From positions 86,764,342 through 86,828,341 of the forward strand of contig CM043953.1 in NCBI GenBank assembly GCA_014529385.2: a stretch of 64,000 nt of DNA, written 5' to 3'. The stretch's first letter is position 1; each line of letters opens with the position of its first letter. The notes under the pieces are model-generated. The model worked only from the letters and a program-made list of their open reading frames with translations, had not been told where the DNA came from and ran no database searches. The stretch is from Adiantum capillus-veneris (lineage: Eukaryota; Streptophyta; Polypodiopsida; Polypodiales; Pteridaceae). This document shows positions 11,106 through 22,280 of the stretch, piece by piece. Made by a program: the position numbers and the translations under genes.

Positions 11106-11488
11106 GAGGTGCTCTTAAGATAGGGGTCACTTCAATCTAGGGTTCTCCTTTAATATTCTCCACAATAGACTCGTCCAAACAATTGTTTAGCTTCGAATGC
11201 AAATAATTGGTATTGAAGTGGCTAGATTTGTAGAGGTTATTTGGGTCCTTGCTTTCTGTGTCAAGGCCATACTAGATATGAAAATATATTTTTTTATGAA
11301 AATTGATTGAGGGGGTAATGCACCTTGGGAAACCTCCATTCAAATTCAAAATAGAATTAAGGCATCAACTTAAAATACATAGTAGGATGTAGGCTATAGG
11401 CACCTTGGGCAACGTCCATCTAGATGCAAAAGATTAGAGCATCGGAATTAAGGCATTTACTAAAAGAACATAGTAGGGAGCTTTAGGC

Positions 11489-11568
<80 letters not shown>

Positions 11569-14500
11569 ATCCTTGACACACTCTTCTCGCTCTTATGTAT
11601 CTATGTCGAGTCTCTGTCACTATCAACGTTGAGTGCCATAGATGCCCAGTTTTGCTTGCCTAGCCTAGGTCGAGTTGGGTGGCGAGCAGATGGTGTCCTC
11701 TCTTTAATGTGTATATCTTTTATAACCTTATTCATGCCACCCTTCCCAAAGTTTTTCTTAAGAGGTAGACGAATTTTCCTTAAATGAATTGTCTTGTCCT
11801 TCCAAAAGATCAATTTCAGCTTGTAGACCCTTTGAACTATTCAAAATTATTATGTATGTGATTGAGACTATCACAACACATACAATGAAAAGCCCCATTT
11901 CTTGTCATGTAGGTTGATAGTTTGGCCCCTGCTACAATGCCTTTTCATAAAACCTAACAAGTTTTACATTCAATTGCAATCCTTGTATGCCTTAAGAACC
12001 TCATCCAAAGTTGGTTCATCTATCTTCAATCCCGTATCTTTAGGTTCCAAATGTAAATCTTTGTTAAATGCATCAACACCTACACTAGCCACAATCGATC
12101 TATTAACCCATTTTTACCTCTTAACACTCATGTTAGTAGCTTCTATAACCTCCTTCTAGTTTGATTATACTCCCAATTCACCTATTGAATCCTCTAAAGG
12201 ATCCACCAAACTCATATGCAGTTTTTGAGTACAACTTGTACATAAAGCTACACTTCCTCTAGATGATCTTTGTTCAGTTGTGGATAATTAATCAAACAAC
12301 GTCTCAAATTCTCTTAACATTTCTAGTATAGAGAAAATTTTATTCCATCATTGAGCCCATTTTATAAAACTCTGTTTTGGAACCCTATCCTTGTGTTCAA
12401 TTAAATACTCCTTTGTTAAAGCTTTCTTCTTGAATTTTTGTCCAAGTGGTGCTATGCGTGGTTTGAATTTCTTCAACACGTACTTGCAATTTCTAGGGTT
12501 AAATCAAAGTTTTCGAGTGTCATTTATCCCTCTGCTTCTTTATCCTCCATAGACTACTTGTAAACTTGGCAAGATTTTGATACATCATGCTCTTCGAACT
12601 GACTTGATTTATCATGCACCACTTGTTTCGCTTCCTAAATCCTAGTCTCCATATTCCAAACCACGCTTCATTTACCGATGTTGATGTAAAATTACAGAAT
12701 TAAAATATTTGTTGCAAAACATTATCTTGGCTGGTGGGAAGACCGATTAGGGGCCAAGCCTTTGTCTTTGAGTAAAGTTTAAGCTAGATTAATAAGCGCA
12801 TAGAAATAGCAATTTATGATAATTAAACACTAATGTAGATACTCAGGGAGGTTAAGGAAAGTTCAAAGATAGATAGATAATAATCAAGAGCCAATGCAAA
12901 TTAATACTAATCTAAGAATCTAAAATACCAATCACATCACATCAACCATATACTCAAAATTTTGTTGGTATAGACACCTCAACGCCTCAACCAAACCCTA
13001 GAACCATCTTAATTAAACTATTTAGCTCCAAATTTGCTTCACAACACTCCAAAAAAAGGTATAACCACCTATAAAAGCCATCTACAAATCTATTCACCAC
13101 ACTCCAAACAAAGGTATAACACCTATAAAAGCCACCACAACAAAGCTCACTGTGATGCAAGCTTTTGTAACCTAGAACCATCTCATAGATGGTTGAATGA
13201 GAGGGAGAATTTCCTTGATTATTCTCCCTTCTTCTTGCTTCCAAAAATGAAAATAAAACAGCCCAAAAAATACTTCACCCTCCCTTTTTGCAATTGTTGT
13301 CCCCAAAATAGCAAAAAGATGGCATGCTTCTAACATGAATTCTCTATATGCATGAGGAGTAGTCACACTGATCGTAAATGTCCCTTCATTTGTGTGGAAA
13401 AAGGCCCCAATTAGGAGTGCCTAGTAAAAGGGCCGACCTTGATCGCGTGGGTGTGATCACTCCTCATATATGAACTCGGCCAATGGGTGCTCACGATGGT
13501 GCATCGCCAATGGGAACACTACAAGCACCACCACACCACCCCACATTGATGCCATGCATGCCTACTTGCGAGGGGGGCTCAACAGCTGCACACACCATAG
13601 CCAACATAAGGTGAGCTCTCTCTAAGGAGGATCTCTCTCCTTTGAGATGCTTATAAAGGGAGTTCAATTTCACTTATATGTGGGCTTATATACCATCAAA
13701 AGTATTGCTAAAAGTCACATGTGCCATTAAGGGTGTCACATGACACTCCCATGTTGTCCCCTCCCTTTAATTCTCCAATTTCTGTGAGATATAACTCAAA
13801 AATAGTCCAATTTTGGACCTAGTTGACGACCCTTGAAAGCAACTGATTGGACCTTGGCTTTGAGGAATGTATAGCCATTTCAAAATTTGACTGTTTTTAT
13901 CTTTTTTTCCACAATCAATATTCAAAGGAAAAAACCTAAATGGAATCATATTCTTTGCATTTCATCCTATGGACATAAAGTGACATGACATTTTGTCTGA
14001 GCATCAAGTGGCTTGTATGTGCTTTGCATGGTTGTCCCTGTGCATACTAGCCTTCTTACTATGGATTGCAAAAGTACTCCATCTACAAGCATGTGTGTGT
14101 ATAGAGGTGTGTGTCTAACATTTGATGCATACTAAAGAAGCCTACTCAATATGTGTGTACACTTGTTGATGCATACTAAATCAGTTTAATCAATATGTGT
14201 GTACACTTGTTGAAGAAATTTGGCATGGTAAGTAGAGTAGATAGTGCACACATTCCTATTTGTGTGCTAAGGGAGAGGGACACACAACATAAAAGATTCA
14301 AAGGAGAGTTAGGCATTGTCATAAATAGGCATTTAATTTGGCCATAAAAAAACACCTTTGGAAGCAATAAAAAAATACGCTTTGTTTTTATTGTCACAAA
14401 AAAGTAATGTACAGCTGATGTGGCTTGCCTCATCATGACTATAATTATTAGCAAATTACTTATAGATCATGCGCCAGAGCCTATGCTTAGCCATACATTG

Positions 14501-14639
14501 TGTTGGCCAATATTTTTTAGCACAAGCAACAATCCCCTCCTAGGAAGGTAGAATAGGTAAAAAGGCACAAACAAGGCTTAACAAAAGGAGTAACCGTAAT
14601 GAAATGGATATTTGAGTAATAGCTTATTATTTTGAGTTT
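11106..14639. other. Long stretch without recognised genes
   Basis: 3.5 kb of AT-rich sequence. It holds a TA/GA microsatellite at 11492-11565 and two short tandem duplications of about 50 bp. One is at about 13036-13140, with repeated ACTCCAAA.AAAGGTATAAC.ACCTATAAAAGCCA. The other is at about 14108-14210, with repeated TCAATATGTGTGTACACTTGTTGA. Short open stretches on both strands match nothing I know. Confidence 0.5.
11492..11565 (+). repeat. (TA)n-(GA)n compound microsatellite
   Basis: About 22 TA units run directly into about 15 GA units. Confidence 0.95.
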
Positions 14640-15308
14640 TTATGGGTATGTTCAAGACTATGTCTTTCATTGCAAAAAATGTCAAGTGAATAAAGCAGGG
14701 TGCCTAAAAGTGTCTCTTGAATCAAATGGAGATTCCCAGTGGTAAAGAAAAAAGTATCTCTATGGATTTCATTGTGGTTTAACCACAACCACTGTACAAG
14801 GTCACAACTCAGTATGGGTAGTAGATTGATTGACTACACTTTGTAAATTTATTTCAACCAAGTCCATAATTAAAACTCCAAAGCTAGCTAAGTTATTTGT
14901 TGACAATCTATATAAAATGTATGAGTTGCCCAACAATATTGTGAGTGATCGTGATCCCAACTTTAACAATCATTTTTGGAGGGCTGTGTTTAAACGATTC
15001 GGTACACAACTCAACATTAGTACTGCAGATCATCTTGAAACATATGGTCATACTCAAGTGCTATAGGATATGCTAAGAGCATACGTTGAAAAAGTGATTA
15101 AATTGGAAATATTATCCCCTTATTCTAGTGTTTTCTTATAATAGTGCCAAGCATGTGACGACTGGTTTTAGTCCTTTCATGCTTATGTATGCTTTTCAGC
15201 TTAGATCACCTGTTACAGTGGGGTTGGTAGCTGAGAAACTTCAACATGTCAAGGATTTTCTCCAAGCCCACATGGATATGCTGAAACTTGCTCATCAAAA
15301 TGTTCTCT
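14640..15308 (+). pseudogene. Gypsy integrase fragment
   Basis: Broken frames encode the end of the zinc-binding domain (CKKCQVNKAG at about 14675) and then the catalytic core. The core includes LPNNIVSDRDPNFNNHFW (second Asp of the DDE triad) and the LNISTADH...TYGHTQVL region, where the Glu-containing part is damaged. The AYNSAKHVTTGFSPFMLMY and LQHVKDFLQAHMD motifs follow. Integrase inserts retroelement cDNA into host DNA. Stops at 15064 and elsewhere inactivate it. The similarity ends where the truncated LTR at 15309 begins, which marks an insertion or deletion junction. Confidence 0.8.
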
Positions 15309-15436
15309 GAGACTAGAATAACTACTCATTACAAATGACGTTTATAGCCATAATCCGCAGCATTTCATAACTCGTAAAAGATAAGACTTTTGTACGAAAC
15401 TTGAGTTATGTTGTGTTGTTGACCCAGCGGTCAACA
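15309..15436 (-). mobile_element. Truncated 3' LTR
   Basis: These 128 bases match the last 128 bases (plus orientation) of the LTR at 24841-25798 with about three differences. The remaining ~830 bases are missing, so no target duplication can be checked. Confidence 0.85.
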
Positions 15437-15448
15437 TTCCCCCCTTCC
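15437..15448 (-). promoter_or_regulatory. Polypurine tract
   Basis: On the minus strand the sequence is GGAAGGGGGGAA, immediately before the TGTTGACC start of the 3' LTR. This is the usual place for plus-strand DNA priming. Confidence 0.8.
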
Positions 15449-15667
15449 GCGTTCATGTCGTCCCCGACATGACCTGATTGTCGATGGCGATGTGGTCTTT
15501 GCTGTCGTTTTGTTGTTGTAAAGAAAGTATAGACTATAGCCTTTGCAGTAGCTTCTCTTGTTCGTCCAGTCCGATGTACATAGTCTTCACATGATTTAGG
15601 AAAATCATAATTGATGACGAACTTTATGTCTTTCACATCCACACTCCGTTGATGACTTCTTTGTTCT
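15449..15667 (-). pseudogene. DEAD-box RNA helicase fragment captured in retroelement
   Basis: The minus-strand frame encodes [20 protein letters not shown] followed by [22 protein letters not shown]. This corresponds to motifs V to VI of the DEAD-box helicase C-terminal (RecA2) domain, in the style of DDX5/RH20-type plant proteins. The family's motif VI is HRIGRTGR; here it reads HRTGRTRE, so the second arginine finger region is altered and the piece cannot work as a helicase. The match stops after about 42 codons and runs on into element sequence up to the polypurine tract. About 36 bases of LTR-start sequence recur on its other side at 15667-15703. I infer transduplication of a host gene piece into the element's 3' region. 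Confidence 0.75.
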
Positions 15668-15703
15668 TGAGTTATGTTGTGTTGTTGACCCAACGGTCAA
15701 CAC
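15668..15703 (-). repeat. Internal copy of the LTR tip
   Basis: On the minus strand TGTTGACCGTTGGGTCAACAACACAACATAACTCAAG repeats the first ~37 bases of the LTR with one change (CGT for CGC). A weaker echo (ATAACTCAGGAACAAAGAAGTC) lies at about 15861-15885. The helicase fragment is thus bracketed by LTR-tip sequence. Confidence 0.75.
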
Positions 15704-17419
15704 TTTGCTGTTGTTTTGGCTTCATCTGTTGCATTGCTTGTATCTTTGTCGAACCACAACAAGAACTATGATCCATTAGAGTGGACATCTATCATCATAA
15801 CCATTCATCTTTTGAGATCCTTTGATTACTTTTATGTCAGCTCTTCTTCATTGGGGACTTCTTTGTTCCTGAGTTATCATGTTGTTAGTGTTGTCTGTAG
15901 CTTTGTCATTGTAGGCCATTCTTCGACTCGCCATTGAGGAGAAGTTTGCTAGGATCTGAAATTGGTGCTCCAATTCATTTGTCAATTGATTTGAGTAGCA
16001 TTTCCTTATTGTTGATGTAGAAGGAAAATGTACAAGAGGATGGTGATAGGTGTCTTTAGATTAGGGTCTAAAACCTGGATGACCAAAGGGAAAAAACCCG
16101 GTGGGAAAAAAATGCCTTTGGTATACGCTCTTATTGGAGTTGAGCAGTTGAACGTGAAGTACATGTTCATGAAAGGTGAGTGCTTGGGTGAAACACGGAA
16201 AGAGTGCCTGATGCAAGTGCCAATTATGGGAAACTCTATATGCATATGAGAAATTTGTCAACAAAAGCATGCAATGTGAAAGAAGGAGATGATGGGTGTT
16301 TCGAGGAATAAATGTAGCACATGTGACATCAAAAGATGTCTCAATAGCTTCCACCTTTCCAAGAAGGGTTGTCGATGTAGAAGTTTCTCCACTCGTATCT
16401 CACTGTGCTCAGTACGTGAGTGTCTTTTGGACCTTCTCCTTCACTTCACTAGACTTAAGTACTTAGACTTCGACTCTTTTGCTCACCTATACCAGCATGA
16501 GCAACACAATGTAAATATGCTCAACTCTTCCAGCTTGAGCAGTACCTAGAATAGCTAAGACGCTTAGACCACAGAGAATATTACTTGAAGCTTTGGGACT
16601 AACACCTCACTCATTTTGTGGCTTAGCTACTTGACTCTAACTTGTATGACTTGTTGGTTGCATGTTGACACTGCTTTGTGACAAGTTCTTCGGCTGTTGT
16701 AGTGGCTGCTGAGACATACTTCGTGAAGTTTCATTGTTTCCCTGTACCTTCTTCTCTTTGTAGTGCTCATGCCTCTCGTCGGTCTTTTCTTCATGTGGAT
16801 TATGGATTTTTTTATTTTTTCTTAATAATAAACAAAGAAAATCTTAAAACAACTTAACAAAAGAAAAATCATTCAAATAGAAATCTAAATGCTATGTACA
16901 CTATACACATGTCCCTAGGGGCTCATATATGGATTTTGTCCCCATACTCCTCTGTAACACTACTATGAGGGCATATACTCTAAATTTTGTCAAAAAATTA
17001 TCACAATAAAACGCAAAAATTCAATGCCTCTCACAAAACATTGCCCTCTAATAGTCATAATGTTAGGTCCGCATTCAGAATGCCTCCCCCCTTCCTATTT
17101 GGAGTCATCCTTTACGACAGGGTATCGCAAAGGGTATGTGTTGTGCTTGGGCAATTAAAAGTTGTGCCTATGCAGGCTTTGTAATGTGGCCCTATTATGC
17201 ATACACAGTCAATGCATGGAAAAGATTTACGTTGTGCAAGATGTGGGTATAAGCAATTTGCTTATTGGCATTTGTTGGCGAGGCTTCCTATTCTAAGCAA
17301 TGTAATGGTCTATGAAGCTCCTGTATCGTTGCTTGATTGAAGCAACTTGCTCTCTTCTAACTGTACTGTAATCGTAGGAAGAATTGTAAGAATTCAAGCG
17401 GCGATGCACTGACAGCAGT
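15704..17419 (-). other. Element 3' region without recognised coding
   Basis: 1.7 kb between the repeat-protein stop and the helicase fragment. No RT, RNase H or integrase motif is visible in any frame. Short glutamine-rich stretches occur on the minus strand around 16650-16750. Confidence 0.5.
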
Positions 17420-17479
17420 TTTGTTGTTCTTCTTTGGGACCCATTTCTTTGCGATTATTGGCTGTTTTGTTGCTGGCTC

Positions 17480-18517
17480 TCATTTGGGAACCCATACTTG
17501 CCCGTGCTTCGTTTGTGTTTGAAGAGACTTCTTTGGGATCCACCTTTTTGTTGTGTGAGTCGATAGTGGTCTTTGCTTCAGCCCTTGTACGCTTGGTTGG
17601 GGACGGGGTTCAGGCTTTGAAAGTTGATATTGTGGTTGTTTTGGAATCCAAATGAATTCCTGACTTTTTTGTGCTTGAATCAACTTCTTTGGAGCCCAAA
17701 CCTGAGTTGTGAAAGCTTGTGACTTTGTGATATTCTTACCCGTTCGTGCACGCTTTCCTTGTTTTTGTTTGGGTGTTGGATCTTGGGATTTGTCATTAGA
17801 GATCTTTGTCTTCTTGATCCATATCTGTTTTTGGCCGATCTGGCTTTTTGGTATCCAGATTTGTCGAGCTTTTTGGCTTTGACTTGTTGTCCTGTTCTTT
17901 TGACATGTCATGGTTGTTGCTGAAGGGGTTGGTGATAATGATGGCCTGAGTTGATGATAGGGGATGTCGTAAGATTCATCACTATCGCTACTATCCTCAG
18001 CAAGGTTGACTTCTTGTACTTTCCCTTGATTTTTTGGCTGGTAGTGGAAAGTTACTGTCTGTTTGCTCGTGGGTGGTAGTTTCTTGGAGGACTTTTCTAG
18101 CCCATTGATTGAAGCATTGTTAGCTTGTTGCTCTGGTCGTATTCCTCCTAGTTGAGTCTTTGCATCCTTATTAGGAGCCATGTATGAGGATGCTTGTGGT
18201 GGCTGTGTCTTCACCGAGGACTTTGGAATCCACTTTTGATGCACTTTATTTGTGTAGCGATGGCATTGATTCCCGGGTCGTTGATCTTCTTGAAGCTTGA
18301 AGTGTTCTATAGAGTCATAGAACTCGTCGTCTTCTTCATCTTTTGATTCTCCACATTTCTTTGTTTTCTCCTTATGTCGAGAGCTTGTTGATGTCTGGAT
18401 ATCTTCATTTTCCTGGATTACACTCACTGCAAAATAAGGAACGACATCATAGCCATTTTCATCACAAAAATTTGTTGTGGGAGCATCCTCCACGGCGCAC
18501 ACGTCCAGAGTAGCCAA
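17480..18517 (-). CDS. W-x-P-K repeat region of the gypsy pol frame
   Basis: A 345-codon open stretch in the same frame as the upstream protease. Its first ~40 residues (FCDENGYDVVPY) match the plus-strand relative at 35480-35600. An acidic patch at residues 56-68 comes next. After that, a basic, glutamine- and lysine-rich region carries seven tryptophan motifs of the type W-[IVA]-P-K or WIKK. Their Trp residues are at 96, 221, 233, 274, 290, 326 and 342, often preceded by Q-[IV] or KR. The frame stops at TGA after WVPK, and an eighth WVPKK is readable in a shifted frame at about 17430. No known domain is evident. A nucleic-acid or capsid interaction role would be a guess. Confidence 0.6.
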   Translation of the reverse strand: MATLDVCAVEDAPTTNFCDENGYDVVPYFAVSVIQENEDIQTSTSSRHKEKTKKCGESKDEEDDEFYDSIEHFKLQEDQRPGNQCHRYTNKVHQKWIPKSSVKTQPPQASSYMAPNKDAKTQLGGIRPEQQANNASINGLEKSSKKLPPTSKQTVTFHYQPKNQGKVQEVNLAEDSSDSDESYDIPYHQLRPSLSPTPSATTMTCQKNRTTSQSQKARQIWIPKSQIGQKQIWIKKTKISNDKSQDPTPKQKQGKRARTGKNITKSQAFTTQVWAPKKLIQAQKSQEFIWIPKQPQYQLSKPEPRPQPSVQGLKQRPLSTHTTKRWIPKKSLQTQTKHGQVWVPK

Positions 18518-18526
18518 GATGTGTTC

Positions 18527-19318
18527 CTATCCAAAAGGCTCTAACTCTTCTTCAGGAAATGGTTCTGGGATATAGTCCAGATCCTCTATAACACGCTCTA
18601 GGATACATTCCTCACGTTTCAAGCTATCACATTGTGAAGCTCCACACATCCACAGTTCTTTAGGCTTACCTAACCAAGCTGGAAGTTCTGATCGTGCTAC
18701 TGTGGCGGAATCAAACTCCTCAACCGGTGTTCTCGTCACATCCCTATAGCTATGGTCCCTCAAGTTTACCTTTTTTATGGTTTCCATATGTCTCAGGTAT
18801 ATATGGTCAAATCCCCAATCTTGGACCATTTTCAATTGTCGCATGAATGGTCTTCCCAGAATGATGTCATAGTTGTTCTTCTTGCCAAAGTCAACAACAG
18901 CAAAAGTGTGTTCATATTCAATGCCACAAGAAGTAACAAGTACTTTTTCTAGCAGTCCTAGGGGCTTCTCCTTGTGTCCGTCTGCAAGCTACATGGTCAT
19001 TCGTGTGGATATCAAGGCAGGTTTTCCCCATTTTTTCCAAACCTCTTTGGTTGCAATGGACACACCAGCTCCACTGTCAAGGATTGCCATGGTTTTTACA
19101 CCATTGAATTCCATAGGAAGGGTGGTGTTTCCATCTTCTCCCTCGTAATACTCGCCTACCTTGTATAATGGCACCGGCCTAGTATTTAGTTGAGGCATTT
19201 CAAGCTCTTTGATGCCTTGCTTGATTTGAGTCGTTGGGGTTTTTACACCAAATTTCTCTAGACATTTACCCACATTAGCCCACATGTTTGGTCTTATTCT
19301 GAGCAACTCGGCTAACAT
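18527..19318 (-). pseudogene. Gypsy retropepsin with one internal stop
   Basis: The frame opens at 19318, overlapping the gag frame by 44 bases in the +1 frame, which could be either a programmed shift or a mutation. It encodes KVGEYYEGEDGNTTLPMEF, then the catalytic site AILDSGAGVSIATKEVW (Asp-Ser-Gly), then an in-frame TAG at about 18987. After that come LADGHKEKPLGLLEKVLV and DIILGRPFM, the ILG motif of retropepsins at about 18855. The protease would cut the gag-pol polyprotein. Apart from the one stop and another at 18527-18529, the frame is continuous into the W-x-P-K region. The relative at 34687-35208 aligns throughout. Confidence 0.8.
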
Positions 19319-22280
19319 TATTGTACAGGTGACTGGGGTATAGAATATCTACTAGCCCCTTTGAATCGATGGCTTTGTTGGGAGACAGTATCTGTGATGG
19401 GACTGCAACCACATCTGACTTGGTTTCGTACTCTCCCATGTAGGACGGTAGTGTTCTTAGCGAATGGGGTTGACTATCCATAGATTGTACAGATCCTTTG
19501 TCGCCCCAATACAATCGCACATCCAGATTCATTTGAGATCCAGTCTCAAATTCCTCTATTGGTGGAAGAAAGACTACTCGTTCATCACCAGTCTTGTCTA
19601 CTCCTCTTCTTAGGTCATCGGCTTCATTGGCCTCTCTGACTTGTTTCCACAATTCGTCAAGACCATCTATCTCTTTACAATCCTCAGGTATAGCTTGGTG
19701 AAATCCCTCAGAAGAGTTATCCGTGGTATTCAGTACTATCCTTGGTTCTAATGCTGGGTCTTTGAGGTTTGGTCTGTGCTCATGACTAGAATCTGGCTCT
19801 TTTAGTTCCTGGTTTGGTGGGATTACTTGTGTAGGCATGACACGGATCACATCCTCAGGTTTTGCAACTGGTGGTTCTAGTAAAGCTTGGGCTATTTGAA
19901 TCATTTTCTTACACATTTCAAACCTTTGCTTTTCTAGTTCCGCATAGGGATATGTCATCCACCTGTGTTCTTGGGTTTGGTTGTTTTTGAGCCTTTCATC
20001 ATAGGCTTTCAAGAGGGCATTTAATGTCTCATTAACCTTCTCTGCCAACACAGATGCTCCTAAACTAGCACTTCTCGGTTTCTCATCTGTTGATGGTTCT
20101 TCTAGAGGTTTAACCATCTGTGTAAGAGAAGGTGCCTCCTTTTCCTCATGTTGTTTTATCTTCTCCCGAGCTTCGGAAAGCTTCTCAGCTAGGGATTTTT
20201 GCTCTCGTTCCCTGCGTGCTTTCATCCTAGTCTTTCTAGCTTTCCAACTATTTCGTTTGCTCTTGGTTTTCTGACTAGGTGCGTCTGTCTTTGGTCCATC
20301 ATCTTTCTTTGGACTCATGTCACTTTCCGTGTTCTTTGTCTCTTGATTCTCATTAGCTTTCTTTTGAGCTTGTGTTCTCGTAACCACTTGAACTACAACA
20401 TTTTCATTTTCTGAGCTACTAGGGAGCTGAACAATCCCTGATACATTTGTCATGATTTTCCTGACTTGGTTTGGTTTTTTCGGGCAATCGGGGATCAAGT
20501 GAGTGATGCCACACTCAAGACAATAGGCATTTACTTCAATGATCTCTGTATGAGGACGTTGTTTGACCAAGTGATTGTCACGACTTTTGTGACAATCTAT
20601 CTCTGGTTGAGGAGATTCTTTTAGCATTTCCTGTTGGCTATAAGCAAGCTTTGACCTAAATAAGCCGCTATTTGCAATGAATCGCAATGTCCTTTCGTCC
20701 ATTTCATACCTTCTTTCTTTCGACTGAAACCCAGGAGGTGGAGGTTGTACCGGCCTCACCACTCCATGTGTTTCTCTCACATTTTGTTGCTTCGAAGGGT
20801 AGTACTTACTTTGGTTGCTATACCACATTGTAGCTGGTACTAGCGTTGGTTTATTTGATGATTCCATCATTGGCATGTATCTCATGTCTACCTGCATTCT
20901 AGCAACTGGTAGCGGAGGTTGTTGTCCTAAGACAAGCTGTGGCCTTAAAACTCCTACTGGTCCTGGCGCATTCCCCGTAATGTATCTAGGTGGAGTAGGT
21001 GCTTCTGGAACAGGTTGTACATACCTCTCCCTAGCATTTTCCATGCTATAATAGCACTCTTCCCCTGTATAGTTCGTCCATTTTCTCTCAATTTTACACC
21101 ACTTCGGCTCTCCCAAATTAGACCTTACAAGAGGAATCAACCTCTCGTCGATAAGCTTTTCTTGATCAATAGGTGCCGTTGGCTTGGCAATGGACTCACT
21201 TATCTGTGAAACACTGTGCGGAGAGGGTGTGTCATCTCCTTGACTCTTTAAGTCCGTTTCTTTGTATGCCTCACAATTATCCACCATATAAAGGGCTTCT
21301 TTGATCAACTCGTTTAGCGTCATCCTCCTTATCATATGCAAATCCTTTTGAAGGCCCGCATGTCTCATTCCCTGGATAAAGATCAGCATCAGTCGTGCTT
21401 GCGTAGGTAATTCTGCTCTCGGACAGAGCTTAACATATTTCTTGAGCCGTAATGATGCTTTGCGTACTGATTCATTCTCTTTTTGTTTGAATCTATGGAT
21501 TTGCGAGACCGTGTTGTGAGCAATGCCTTTTGGCGAGAATTCTTCAATAAACTCCTCAAACAGCTCATCTAGGGTCTCAAAATCCCATTTTTCCATCGAG
21601 TCGAACCATGTAGCTGCATCATCTTCTAGAGTCAATCCAAATCCCGCAAACTGTGTCGCAAAATCTAAAACTTCCTCTGCTCTAATCACTCTTCTAAAAG
21701 CTGCTACGTGATCTCTCGGATCTTTATCTTCGGAGTATTTTCTGTTTACCCATTTTTGTACTTGGGATGGTCTAACTCGTCGATTGTCCACAAGTCTAAC
21801 CAGAGACTCTCTCAATCCTTCTCTCGTTATCTCTCTTGAAGGGAATCCTGGTGGCTCTCTTCTTGGAATTCCTATAGGAATTCTCGTGTTTGGTGGAGGC
21901 ATTTGTGGTCCTTCATTGACCAAATATCCACCTCTTTCTAGTACAGTCTGTGGATTTGTGCTTTCTACAACTCTGTATTCTCGTCCATACTTGTCGACAA
22001 CTATAGATCTCCATTGACAGTCGACTCCGTATGTGTAGACATATAAGAGCTTGTAATCCGTTATCTCTTCTAGGTATGGATCTGAGCACCTATAAAGATT
22101 GACCTCATTGTCGTCAATGTGTCTATATAGTCCTTCACTCTCATGATCAATCATCCAAACTCTCTCAACAAGATGGGTCTTTATCAATTGCAAGTTTGGA
22201 AGATCCATTGTGGGAGGATATTTCTCTATCGTCGGGATCTCCAAGCTTGTGTAAGTTGCGTTTGAATCTAGGGTAGACAT
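19275..22280 (-). CDS. Gypsy gag polyprotein, 1001 aa, intact frame
   Basis: One uninterrupted frame from ATG 22280. Residues 1-150 are of unknown type (MSTLDSNATY...). Residues 180-330 form a retrotransposon gag (capsid) core with DPRDHVAAFRRVIRAEEV, AATWFDSMEKW, a FEEFIEEFSP segment and basic RLKKYVKLC. A proline-rich linker follows, then a single CCHC knuckle CLECGITHLIPDC at about residue 587. A lysine/arginine/glutamate-rich helical stretch (KARKTRMKARREREQ, about 690-740) is a likely coiled coil or nucleic-acid binding region. It is long for a gypsy gag. Keeping 1001 codons open in an element without pol suggests recent activity, possibly by trans-mobilisation. Confidence 0.8.
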   Translation of the reverse strand: MSTLDSNATYTSLEIPTIEKYPPTMDLPNLQLIKTHLVERVWMIDHESEGLYRHIDDNEVNLYRCSDPYLEEITDYKLLYVYTYGVDCQWRSIVVDKYGREYRVVESTNPQTVLERGGYLVNEGPQMPPPNTRIPIGIPRREPPGFPSREITREGLRESLVRLVDNRRVRPSQVQKWVNRKYSEDKDPRDHVAAFRRVIRAEEVLDFATQFAGFGLTLEDDAATWFDSMEKWDFETLDELFEEFIEEFSPKGIAHNTVSQIHRFKQKENESVRKASLRLKKYVKLCPRAELPTQARLMLIFIQGMRHAGLQKDLHMIRRMTLNELIKEALYMVDNCEAYKETDLKSQGDDTPSPHSVSQISESIAKPTAPIDQEKLIDERLIPLVRSNLGEPKWCKIERKWTNYTGEECYYSMENARERYVQPVPEAPTPPRYITGNAPGPVGVLRPQLVLGQQPPLPVARMQVDMRYMPMMESSNKPTLVPATMWYSNQSKYYPSKQQNVRETHGVVRPVQPPPPGFQSKERRYEMDERTLRFIANSGLFRSKLAYSQQEMLKESPQPEIDCHKSRDNHLVKQRPHTEIIEVNAYCLECGITHLIPDCPKKPNQVRKIMTNVSGIVQLPSSSENENVVVQVVTRTQAQKKANENQETKNTESDMSPKKDDGPKTDAPSQKTKSKRNSWKARKTRMKARREREQKSLAEKLSEAREKIKQHEEKEAPSLTQMVKPLEEPSTDEKPRSASLGASVLAEKVNETLNALLKAYDERLKNNQTQEHRWMTYPYAELEKQRFEMCKKMIQIAQALLEPPVAKPEDVIRVMPTQVIPPNQELKEPDSSHEHRPNLKDPALEPRIVLNTTDNSSEGFHQAIPEDCKEIDGLDELWKQVREANEADDLRRGVDKTGDERVVFLPPIEEFETGSQMNLDVRLYWGDKGSVQSMDSQPHSLRTLPSYMGEYETKSDVVAVPSQILSPNKAIDSKGLVDILYPSHLYNNVSRVAQNKTKHVG

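Noticed and set aside
17434-17655. Plus-strand frame with a hydrophobic N-terminus resembling a secreted protein
   Set aside because: It is the antisense shadow of the W-x-P-K repeat region, whose codons read the other way give Leu/Phe-rich peptide.
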